Source: Chitinophagales bacterium
Lineage (GTDB): Bacteria; Bacteroidota; Bacteroidia; Chitinophagales; JADIYW01
DNA: 5,872 nt
NCBI GenBank assembly: GCA_020848315.1
Contig: JADLAH010000310.1
Coordinates: 1-5,872 of the forward strand
Direction of reading: 5' to 3'
In this document: in pieces, positions 1 through 5,620 of the stretch
How the letters are laid out: the number at the start of each line of letters is the position of its first letter
Numbering within the stretch: position 1 is the first letter of the stretch
The notes under the pieces: generated by a model
Databases searched by the model: none
What the model was told of the DNA's origin: nothing
The model's input: the letters and a program-made list of their open reading frames with translations, nothing else
Made by a program: the position numbers and the translations under genes

Positions 1-1242
1 CCGATTATTCTCATTGCGACCTATATTTTCAAGGAAAAAGTACGGGTGTCTTTCAATGAGGTGCGCGATAAAGTAGCGCAGTTGAATGCATTTGTGCAGG
101 AACATATTTCCGGCATGCGCATCGTGCAGATTTTTAACGCGCAGGAAAAAGAACAGCAGAAATTTGAAAAACTGAACCACGAACATTTTGTGGCCAATGA
201 CAAATCTGTGCTGTACTATTCCATTTTCTTTCCGGTGGTGGAAGTGATACTGGCTCTGGCGATTTCCTTGCTCGTGTGGTATGGCGCCAATCAGGTGATG
301 AACGGATTCGCGACCATCGGTGTGTTCACTTCATTTATTCTGTACCTCAATCTCGCTTTTCGCCCGCTGCGGATGCTGGCAGATAAATTCAATACGCTGC
401 AGATGGGTATCATCGCCTCGGAGCGTGTGTTCAGATTGCTGGATACAAAAGAGCAGATAGCAGACAAAGGAACGCTGGCACCGGAAAAAATCCGGGGAGA
501 TATAGCATTTAAAAACGTGTGGTTTTCTTACGACGAGGAACATTTTGTGCTCAAGGATATTTCCTTTTCGCTCCGCGCCGGAGAAACGCTGGCGATTGTC
601 GGTGCAACGGGATCCGGTAAAACATCCACCATCAATATTTTGAATCGTTTCTACGAAATTCAGCAAGGCAGCATATTGCTGGATGGTGTGGACACCCGCG
701 ATTATCAGCTCGATAAACTGCGTTCGTATATCGGTATGGTGTTGCAGGATGTGTTTTTGTTTTCTGGGACGGTGATGGAAAATATTACGCTGAAAAATCC
801 GAAGATAACGGAGGAACAAGTGTATGCTGCCAGCAAGATGGTGGGCGCTCATGACTTTATCATGGAACTGCCGGATGGCTATCAGCACAAGGTGATGGAG
901 CGTGGCGCGACATTGTCTGTCGGGCAGCGGCAGCTGATTTCGTTTATCCGCGCTTTGGTGTACGATCCACAGATTCTGATCCTGGATGAAGCCACTTCCA
1001 GCATTGACACCGAGTCGGAATTGCTGATACAGCAGGCAATAGAAAAACTGATTAAAGGTCGTACTTCCATCGTGATTGCGCATCGCTTGTCCACCATTCA
1101 GAATGCGGATAAAATTATGGTGCTGGATAAGGGCGAAATCAAGGAAATAGACACGCACGAAACTTTGCTGCAGAAAGGCGAAGGTTATTACAAAAAATTA
1201 TATGAGATGCAGTTTGTCGCTGCGGAACCCGATGTGATATGA
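1..1242 (+). CDS. ABC exporter, fused permease/ATPase (5' end outside window)
   Basis: The reading frame is open from base 1 to the TGA at 1240-1242, giving 413 visible residues. Full-length half-transporters of this class are usually about 580-600 residues, so the first four membrane helices are mostly missing. The visible part starts at the end of the transmembrane domain. It contains the intracellular helix before TM5 (EHISGMRIVQIFNAQ), TM5-TM6 around codons 67-122, and then a complete nucleotide-binding domain. That domain has Walker A GATGSGKTS (codons 201-209), Q-loop Gln249, signature LSVGQ (305-309), Walker B ILILDEA with Asp329 and Glu330, and switch His361. All ATPase residues are present. 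LSVGQ in place of LSGGQ, and the MLADKFNTLQMGIIASERVF linker, resemble the MdlB/YheH side of heterodimeric exporters, so the partner half may lie upstream. An MsbA-like lipid or drug exporter in the inner membrane is likely; the substrate cannot be read. The stop overlaps the next start. Confidence 0.93.
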   Translation, partial: PIILIATYIFKEKVRVSFNEVRDKVAQLNAFVQEHISGMRIVQIFNAQEKEQQKFEKLNHEHFVANDKSVLYYSIFFPVVEVILALAISLLVWYGANQVMNGFATIGVFTSFILYLNLAFRPLRMLADKFNTLQMGIIASERVFRLLDTKEQIADKGTLAPEKIRGDIAFKNVWFSYDEEHFVLKDISFSLRAGETLAIVGATGSGKTSTINILNRFYEIQQGSILLDGVDTRDYQLDKLRSYIGMVLQDVFLFSGTVMENITLKNPKITEEQVYAASKMVGAHDFIMELPDGYQHKVMERGATLSVGQRQLISFIRALVYDPQILILDEATSSIDTESELLIQQAIEKLIKGRTSIVIAHRLSTIQNADKIMVLDKGEIKEIDTHETLLQKGEGYYKKLYEMQFVAAEPDVI

Positions 1243-1784
1243 AAAAACTGAAGATAGATGATGCGTTTACGTTGTTTCTCGACCGGGACGGCGTGATTAA
1301 TAAAAACATCGACGGCGGTTATGTACTGAGCGAAGAGCAATTTGAATTTCTGCCAGGCGTGCTGGAAGTGATGCCCAAACTGGCGAAATTATTTCCGCGC
1401 ATTGTGGTGGTGACCAATCAACAGTGTATTGCGAAAGGGTTGCTCACAGAAAAGGAACTCGATGAAATCCATCATATGATGATGAATATGGTCGAGTTGA
1501 ACGGTGGCCGCATTGATGCGGTGTATTATGCACCCAATTTCAAATCGGAAGAAGACAGGCTGCGCAAGCCTAAAAACGGAATGGCCTTTCTGGCAAAAGC
1601 CGATTTTCCGGAGATAGTATTCCAAAAATCAGTCATGGTGGGCGATAAAATGTCGGATATGGAGTTCGGGAAATCGCTGGATATGTTCACTATTCTCGTG
1701 TCGCCGGCAGCGGTGGAGGATCCGTGGGTGGATTTTTCGGTGCGCGGACTGGCAGAATTGCCGGATTTGTTTGAATTCAGCTGA
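1239..1784 (+). CDS. HAD-IIIA family phosphatase, GmhB/HisB-N-like
   Basis: A 181-residue protein, the usual size for GmhB (D-glycero-D-manno-heptose 1,7-bisphosphate phosphatase) or the HisB N-terminal histidinol phosphatase. The HAD motifs are complete. Motif I is LFLDRDGVIN, with nucleophile Asp15 and acid/base Asp17. Motif II is VVVTNQQ, with Thr59-Asn60. The catalytic lysine is Lys110 in RKP, and motif IV is GDKMSDMEFG, with Asp136 and Asp140. The family's zinc loop (a CxH pair before and a CxC pair at the RKP motif) is absent: residues 96-111 contain no cysteine, and APNF and RLRKP occupy the equivalent places. The fold and phosphatase activity are well supported; the heptose substrate is a family-based guess, and another sugar or amino-alcohol phosphate is possible. 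The ATG overlaps the exporter stop as ATGA, so the two genes are probably translationally coupled. If the substrate is heptose, both could serve envelope glycolipid synthesis, but that is inference. Confidence 0.85.
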   Translation: MKKLKIDDAFTLFLDRDGVINKNIDGGYVLSEEQFEFLPGVLEVMPKLAKLFPRIVVVTNQQCIAKGLLTEKELDEIHHMMMNMVELNGGRIDAVYYAPNFKSEEDRLRKPKNGMAFLAKADFPEIVFQKSVMVGDKMSDMEFGKSLDMFTILVSPAAVEDPWVDFSVRGLAELPDLFEFS

Positions 1785-1800
1785 TTTTTTGGCACGGATA

Positions 1801-1831
1801 TTGACTTTTTCCTGGAAAGTAGTTACATTTG
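1801..1831 (+). promoter_or_regulatory. Bacteroidota-type promoter for the T9SS sorting-domain gene
   Basis: TTG at 1801-1803 (the -33 element) and TACATTTG at 1824-1831 (a perfect TAnnTTTG -7 element) are separated by 20 bases, the spacing typical of the Bacteroidota housekeeping sigma factor. The predicted transcript start is near 1837-1840. This leaves about a 40-base leader before the ATG at 1878 and argues against the in-frame ATG at 1839, which would lie at the very first base of the transcript. Confidence 0.62.
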
Positions 1832-1877
1832 ATAGTATATGCCACACATATACCCCAACATACCAACAAAAAAGCCT

Positions 1878-2252
1878 ATGTATAAAACGTTTACACTCAT
1901 TATAATATTGTGCACTGCCTTATTTTTTTTACCTAAGCAGGCTGCAGCGTTTTCAGCTGTGGAACTGAGCAGTGTGGACAGTAAGTTCGGAGATAAGGAT
2001 ATGGTGAAATTCTATCCTAATCCGATGACCACCAATGCGGTGCTCAAAATCAGTGAAGAGGTTGATTTGGAAAGAAGCAAAGTTGTGGTAATATTCTACA
2101 ATATCGTGGGTAGTGAAGTATATAAAATCTCTAATGTGCGCGATTACGAACAAAAAATCGACCGCGAGATTTTCAAAAGCACCGGTATCTATTTCTTTCA
2201 GTTGAAAGTGGATGAGACCATTCTATCCACCGGGCGTATCACCGTGAAATAA
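1878..2252 (+). CDS. Small secreted protein: signal peptide plus T9SS type A sorting domain
   Basis: A 124-residue protein. I chose ATG 1878 over the in-frame ATG at 1839 because it puts a classic signal peptide at the very N terminus (MYKTF, hydrophobic residues 5-18, probable cleavage after AAA at 22-24) and because the upstream promoter predicts transcription starting near 1839. About 20 linker residues follow, and then nearly the whole remainder (42-124) is a type A T9SS C-terminal sorting domain: FYPNP (45-49), a hydrophobic strand pattern, NIVGSEVY (75-82), STGIYFFQL (101-109) and the terminal strand TGRITVK (118-124). Such domains normally sit at the end of large secreted enzymes or adhesins, where the T9SS machinery recognises them in the periplasm and PorU removes them. 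Here there is almost no cargo. It could be a real mini-protein or a degraded remnant of a larger gene; intact ends and its own promoter favour the former. Expected location: periplasm or cell surface. Confidence 0.82.
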   Translation: MYKTFTLIIILCTALFFLPKQAAAFSAVELSSVDSKFGDKDMVKFYPNPMTTNAVLKISEEVDLERSKVVVIFYNIVGSEVYKISNVRDYEQKIDREIFKSTGIYFFQLKVDETILSTGRITVK

Positions 2253-2279
2253 TTTTCGATACTAATTTTTTCCTGAATT

Positions 2280-3395
2280 TTAAGGCGTGACAGTTTCCGC
2301 TTCACTTTGTTGTTCCTCCGGTTCATCTTTGGCGTAGCTTGATTTTTCGCAGTTGAATTCCTGCACGAAGAAATCATCCATGTCATTTGCTTTCAGAATG
2401 AGTTGACTGAGGTATTGCTGTATCTCCGGTCGGCGGTCGGTATAGATATCGCTGAGGTGGATGCGATAGGAAAGATAAATCTGGTTGTGGTAGATGCCGA
2501 GTTGATAAGGCGCTACCGGATTGCTCAGCATGTAATTCAACAACTCGCCGAGGTTGCCGGTAGGCAGGTTGTTCATCGGCGAAGTCGCGTAGAGATAATC
2601 CTTTTCAAATACAAAAATGCGGACGAGCGCGCTGCCGGAATGAAACTCCCAGTATTCCTGTCCGCTTCTGGCAAGCACCGGGTTGATGCCCATTTTCGCG
2701 ATGGCTTCCTCGACAAACTGCGTTAGCTTGCTGGTCTCAGAGGCATCAAATATTTTTTCATCTACATCCGCGCCGCACTCCGGACAGTAGTCGGTTTTTT
2801 CGTACATCAGCGATTTGCACGAATGGCATTTTACGGCATAAACCATCGACTTATTCTGTGAGAAGGAGTACAATTCCGCTTGCAGATCTTCCGCCGGAAT
2901 GGCAAATCCCACGTTGTCGGCATCCGTAAATTTTGCGGTCGTTACACCGACGAGCTCGCCATTGGCATTGACCACCGGACCGCCGCTGTTGCCCGGATTT
3001 ACGGCCGCGTCCGTCTGGATATAGGTTTTGCCTTCCAGCATCTGCCGTTCGTTGGAGACGATGCCTTCCGTGATGGTATATGGCATGCCGAACGGATAGC
3101 CCAATACAAACACCTTGTCGCGGCTCTGCACCTGTTGCACTTTTTCGAAGGGAACGGAGATCGGCGGATGAATATCATCACATTTCAGAAAGGCAATGTC
3201 GGTATCCGGATTTACATAGACCACGCGCGCCAGAAATCGGTCCTGTTGCTGGTTCTCAATCGCCACTTCCTTATTGCCTTCAATCACGTGATAGTTGGTG
3301 ACAAATACCTGCGGTTCCTGCAAATAGAAACCGGAACCCGAGCCACTGGCCGTATTGATTTTGAAAACAGCATTTTTTAGTTCTTCGTGGTTCAT
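2280..3395 (-). CDS. Trypsin-like serine protease with zinc ribbon and YbjN/secretion-chaperone-like C-terminal domain
   Basis: A 371-residue protein with three parts. Residues 1-180 are an HtrA/Do-like trypsin fold with a complete triad: His36 in VTNYHVIEG, Asp66 in PDTDIAFLK and Ser137 in NPGNSGGPV. Residues 190-207 form a treble-Cys pattern CHSC...CPEC (C190, C193, C204, C207), a probable zinc ribbon. Residues about 221-349 form an alpha/beta domain resembling YbjN/type III secretion chaperone folds (helix, strands, then a final helix NDMDDFFVQEF). An acidic, Gln/Glu-rich tail ends the protein. No PDZ domain, signal peptide or N-terminal membrane anchor is present, unlike periplasmic DegP/DegS, so it should be cytoplasmic. 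It is the second gene of a minus-strand operon, 31 bases after the partner, which carries a similar domain. Substrate unknown; regulated proteolysis with the partner as adaptor is inference. The ATG at 3395 is supported by a GGAG ribosome site. Confidence 0.88.
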   Translation of the reverse strand: MNHEELKNAVFKINTASGSGSGFYLQEPQVFVTNYHVIEGNKEVAIENQQQDRFLARVVYVNPDTDIAFLKCDDIHPPISVPFEKVQQVQSRDKVFVLGYPFGMPYTITEGIVSNERQMLEGKTYIQTDAAVNPGNSGGPVVNANGELVGVTTAKFTDADNVGFAIPAEDLQAELYSFSQNKSMVYAVKCHSCKSLMYEKTDYCPECGADVDEKIFDASETSKLTQFVEEAIAKMGINPVLARSGQEYWEFHSGSALVRIFVFEKDYLYATSPMNNLPTGNLGELLNYMLSNPVAPYQLGIYHNQIYLSYRIHLSDIYTDRRPEIQQYLSQLILKANDMDDFFVQEFNCEKSSYAKDEPEEQQSEAETVTP

Positions 3396-3403
3396 ATTCG
3401 TCG

Positions 3404-3407
3404 CTCC
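3404..3407 (-). promoter_or_regulatory. Ribosome binding site GGAG of the protease gene
   Basis: GGAG on the minus strand lies 8 bases before the ATG at 3395, inside the 31-base gap between the two operon genes. Shine-Dalgarno sites are weak or absent at most other starts in this window, so this one helps fix the start and suggests independent translation initiation of the second gene. Confidence 0.5.
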
Positions 3408-3426
3408 ATCGGGTGTAAAAGTTGAG

Positions 3427-4632
3427 TTAAAATCCGAAAATTCTTCTGAAAAATCCTTTTTTCTTTTTCGGAAGTTCGGCGTTTTTTTCCTGAGCTGCTA
3501 TTTCTGCCTGCTCTTTTTTCTGCAATTTATCTGATTTGATAAGATATTCGAGTCGCTCATACATGTGTCGCGCCGCACCTGCTACGGGCTGTGAAGAGGT
3601 TTTTTCCATCGCCTTTGTAATAATATCCGCGTGGATATCTTCGAGGTTATTGGAATACAGGAAATTGAGAATGCCGTATTGCATCGTCAGCAATGCGCCG
3701 AGGTAATCCTGACCCTTTATCTCTTTGGTGGAGGTGTCGTAAGCATATTGCAATCCGTTGCGCAGACTCTCGAGGGAAGCCTTGAATTTATACGGCACGA
3801 ATACTTCAATCTTGTACAGATTGCTGATGAACTGCTGCTTGTCCATGCTTTGCAGTTTCTTCAGGAATTCCCGCGCGGCACTCAATCGCTGGTAATAATC
3901 GTCTTTTCCGTTCAGGACATTGAATGTCTTTTCAATCTCGCTGCGCAGGTTGCCCTGTGGCGCACAGTAATAATCTATTTTGAGTAAGGTAATCGCCAGG
4001 ATATCCCACAAATAGGTAGTTTTTCGCTTGCTTTCCAGAATATCATAGGCCTCAAATGCTTCGCGGATGTAGAGCTGCACGGTATTCCACACGGTCTCCT
4101 GCACATCGGTCGGGTAAGGTTCAATATGCGGTTCCTGGATCCTGCTGGCGCCGAACTTGGAGATGAATTCATCGTCGTAGTTGTCGGCGTTGATGCAGAT
4201 CTCGCGGATGATATTGTAAATTTTGTAGGGTTCACACAAATCCAGCGGACACTGATAGTGGAAATACAGTTGGTCGTCTTTCAGTTCGATGCGCGACAAG
4301 GTCAGCGGTGTGACATTAATCTGTGCCACCTGTCGCAACAGCGGAATGCGTTTGGCATTGCCGATATTCAGAAAAGGCGCGGTGATTTCAAATTCGGTGT
4401 CGGAAATGCGGATCTCCACAATGATGGAACCATGCGGAATCTTGTAGTGTGTGCGCTCCGCGTTGGCATATTTTTCTTCAATACCGGGATGTATGTAGCG
4501 GATGCATTCGCGCACGGTTTTAGCATAGTCGCCCGTATCATACAATTCCTGTATGCTGTCCCAGATATCAATATTCAGTTGACTGTTCAGATAGCCTGCA
4601 ATAGTAGGATGAAAAGATAAACTGGTATTCAT
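3427..4632 (-). CDS. Uncharacterised protein with YbjN/chaperone-like domain, helical body and basic aromatic C-terminal tail
   Basis: A 401-residue protein that I do not recognise as a named family. Residues about 60-162 form an alpha/beta region (SIIVEIRI strands, LLRQVAQIN helix, DDQLYFHYQCPLDL strands, then the helix INADNYDDEFISKFGA). It lines up by eye with the C-terminal domain of the protease encoded just downstream, especially at (D/N)QLYFHY versus NQIYLSY and ADNYDDEFISKF versus NDMDDFFVQEF. Residues about 175-365 are predicted to be mostly helical, without enzyme motifs. A charged, Lys/Glu/Ala-rich stretch (about 366-387) leads to the final residues PKKKKGFFRRIFGF, a basic/aromatic tail that could contact the membrane or another protein. 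There is no signal peptide or transmembrane segment, so it is probably cytoplasmic. It is the first gene of the operon with the protease and is divergent from the response regulator. Role as adaptor, substrate or regulator of the protease is inference. Confidence 0.82.
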   Translation of the reverse strand: MNTSLSFHPTIAGYLNSQLNIDIWDSIQELYDTGDYAKTVRECIRYIHPGIEEKYANAERTHYKIPHGSIIVEIRISDTEFEITAPFLNIGNAKRIPLLRQVAQINVTPLTLSRIELKDDQLYFHYQCPLDLCEPYKIYNIIREICINADNYDDEFISKFGASRIQEPHIEPYPTDVQETVWNTVQLYIREAFEAYDILESKRKTTYLWDILAITLLKIDYYCAPQGNLRSEIEKTFNVLNGKDDYYQRLSAAREFLKKLQSMDKQQFISNLYKIEVFVPYKFKASLESLRNGLQYAYDTSTKEIKGQDYLGALLTMQYGILNFLYSNNLEDIHADIITKAMEKTSSQPVAGAARHMYERLEYLIKSDKLQKKEQAEIAAQEKNAELPKKKKGFFRRIFGF

Positions 4633-4660
4633 ATAGCAGCGGCTGCACGTTGTTTATTGA

Positions 4661-4708
4661 TGTCCGGATGTATTTTCCTTTATTAAAAAACGCGGTTGCA
4701 TCCGGACA
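4661..4708. repeat. Inverted repeat with 10-bp perfect arms in the divergent control region
   Basis: TGTCCGGATG at 4661-4670 and its exact reverse complement CATCCGGACA at 4699-4708 are separated by 28 AT-rich bases. Each arm holds the palindrome TCCGGA, and the arms lie 38 bases apart start to start. No T-run follows on either strand, so this is not a simple terminator. It could be a paired operator for the divergent genes. Alternatively, if the minus-strand transcript starts near 4711, it could be a stem-loop at the very 5' end of the protease-operon mRNA. Confidence 0.65.
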
Positions 4709-4717
4709 GTGCGCCTT

Positions 4718-4745
4718 CAAAAATACCACTTTATATTTTATTCAA
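4718..4745 (-). promoter_or_regulatory. Candidate promoter of the minus-strand protease operon
   Basis: On the minus strand, TATTTTTG (plus-strand 4718-4725) is a full match to the -7 form TAnnTTTG. A TTG (plus 4743-4745) lies 17 bases upstream, somewhat short of the usual 19-21. Transcription would start near 4711, giving a leader of about 79 bases that contains the inverted repeat. The region is AT-rich, so a chance match is possible. Confidence 0.35.
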
Positions 4746-4777
4746 TTAAAAAACGTAGCAGTTTCGACCTATTTTCC

Positions 4778-4785
4778 TACATTTG
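4778..4785 (+). promoter_or_regulatory. Candidate -7 element for the response regulator
   Basis: TACATTTG is identical to the -7 octamer at 1824-1831 and a full match to TAnnTTTG. It ends 20 bases before the ATG at 4806, so the leader would be only about 14 bases. No good TTG stands at the expected -33 position (near 4755), so the promoter may be weak or activator-dependent. Confidence 0.42.
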
Positions 4786-4805
4786 AAAAACTATTTTTTC
4801 ATTCC

Positions 4806-5468
4806 ATGGTCAAAATCGTGCTGGCAGATGCTCAATATCTTATCCGTTTCGGGTTGAAAAACCTGTTGGCGGATGTGAAAGGTGTTAAGATTGTCGGTGA
4901 AGCCACGGATTCGGAAGAATTGATGGAACTGGCGCAGACTACTCATCCGGATGTAGTCATCTTCGACTATAACAACGAGAAGCATTTTTCTATTGATGAT
5001 ATTCTGGCGGTGCGAAAGATTTCTCCGGGCACCAATTTCCTGATTATCTCTTCGGATGAAACCAAAACCAATGTGTTCAAGGTGATTGAATCCGGAGCAT
5101 TGAGTTTTCTTACCAAGGAATGCGACAAGGATGAGATTGTGAACGCGATTTTTGCTACCGCCAAAAGTGAGAAATTCCTGTGCCACAAAATTATCGATAT
5201 CATTATTGAAAAACACGTACACACCGGCGAAGACAACTGCAAGGCATTCAACCTGTCGCTGCGGGAAACGGAAATTATTAAGTTGACCGCCAAAGGATGG
5301 ACCGCCAAAACGATAGCCGGTCACCTGTTTCTCAGTACGCACACCGTGTATACCCATAAAAAAAACATCATGAAGAAGCTGAAGATTAATTCATCTTCCG
5401 AGATGATCGTGTATGCCATTCAGAATGGCCTTATTACCAAAGAAGAATTGGGCGAGACGGTGATGTAA
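4806..5468 (+). CDS. NarL/LuxR-family response regulator
   Basis: A 220-residue two-domain regulator. The receiver domain (1 to about 118) begins VKIVLADAQYLIRFGL and has phosphoacceptor Asp54 in VVIFDYNN, switch Ser at 82-83 in LIISSDE, and conserved Lys104 in SFLTKE. Position 9 is Ala where most receivers have a second acidic residue (Asp8-Ala9 instead of DD/DE), so one Mg2+ ligand is missing. A LuxR-type helix-turn-helix fills about 149-208: LSLRETEII, then KGWTAKTIAGHLFLSTHTVYTHKKNIMKKL, the classic GerE/NarL arrangement with recognition helix STHTVYTHKKNI. I chose ATG 4806 because it starts exactly at the first receiver strand and follows a TAnnTTTG element; the upstream in-frame ATGs from 4650 would add 52 residues crossing the promoter and unlike any receiver. 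No histidine kinase gene is visible, so its partner is elsewhere. It diverges from the protease operon and precedes a lipoprotein gene, both possible targets. Confidence 0.93.
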   Translation: MVKIVLADAQYLIRFGLKNLLADVKGVKIVGEATDSEELMELAQTTHPDVVIFDYNNEKHFSIDDILAVRKISPGTNFLIISSDETKTNVFKVIESGALSFLTKECDKDEIVNAIFATAKSEKFLCHKIIDIIIEKHVHTGEDNCKAFNLSLRETEIIKLTAKGWTAKTIAGHLFLSTHTVYTHKKNIMKKLKINSSSEMIVYAIQNGLITKEELGETVM

Positions 5469-5620
5469 TCTCATTTTCTTATTCGAAGTTTAATCAGAGT
5501 ACCTAACATTAGGTATCAAAATCCCATTTTTTGTGATTTCTCAGGTCACATTTGTTCCCTAATATTGCATACTATTTAAAATTAGTCTAAATAAATTTAA
5601 ACAATAAATCATCAGTACCC
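5469..5620 (+). other. Intergenic leader upstream of the lipoprotein gene
   Basis: This 152-base stretch holds the 7-2-7 dyad, a looser TGTGA-N9-TCACA dyad at 5532-5550, and a very AT-rich leader from about 5555. I found no pair of -33 and -7 elements with proper spacing: CACATTTG at 5547-5554 and TAAATTTA at 5592-5599 are near-matches only. The promoter may need an activator, or it may be read through from the regulator gene. No terminator for the regulator gene is evident. Confidence 0.4.
5500..5515. promoter_or_regulatory. Perfect 7-2-7 inverted repeat, candidate regulator binding site
   Basis: TACCTAA-CA-TTAGGTA is a perfect 7-bp inverted repeat with a 2-base centre, 31 bases after the response regulator stop and 105 bases before the lipoprotein ATG. 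A two-base loop is too small for an RNA hairpin and no T-run follows, so a protein-bound dyad is more likely than a terminator. NarL and NarP of enterobacteria bind heptamers TACYNMT in just this 7-2-7 tail-to-tail layout; each half here matches 6 of 7 positions. Whether the adjacent NarL-family protein binds it is inference. Confidence 0.55.

Noticed and set aside
331..1158. Long open frame on the minus strand opposite the ABC exporter
   Set aside because: It lies wholly antisense to a clear ABC ATPase; its translation is rich in Cys, His and Gln with no domain pattern. It is a shadow of the coding strand.
1772..1790. Possible terminator after the phosphatase gene (TGAATTCA followed by a T-run)
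   Set aside because: The palindrome has no loop and few G/C pairs, so no stable RNA stem precedes the T-run.
1839..1877. Upstream ATG extending the T9SS sorting-domain protein by 13 residues
   Set aside because: It falls at the predicted transcript start and would put a polar Pro/Lys stretch ahead of the signal peptide.
2253..2279. Possible bidirectional terminator between the convergent genes
   Set aside because: The 27-base gap is AT-rich but has no inverted repeat able to form a stem.
2880..3380. Open frame of 166 codons on the plus strand opposite the protease
   Set aside because: Antisense to the catalytic domain with its intact triad; the translation has no recognisable motif.
4126..4620. 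Open frame of 164 codons on the plus strand opposite the protease partner
   Set aside because: Antisense to a longer gene in a consistent operon; no promoter or start signal and no protein-like pattern.
4650..4805. Upstream start extending the response regulator by 52 residues
   Set aside because: The extension runs through the inverted repeat and the TAnnTTTG element and resembles no receiver N terminus.
5500..5515. Reading the TACCTAA dyad as a terminator of the regulator gene
   Set aside because: The two-base centre cannot form an RNA loop without breaking pairs, and no T-run follows.
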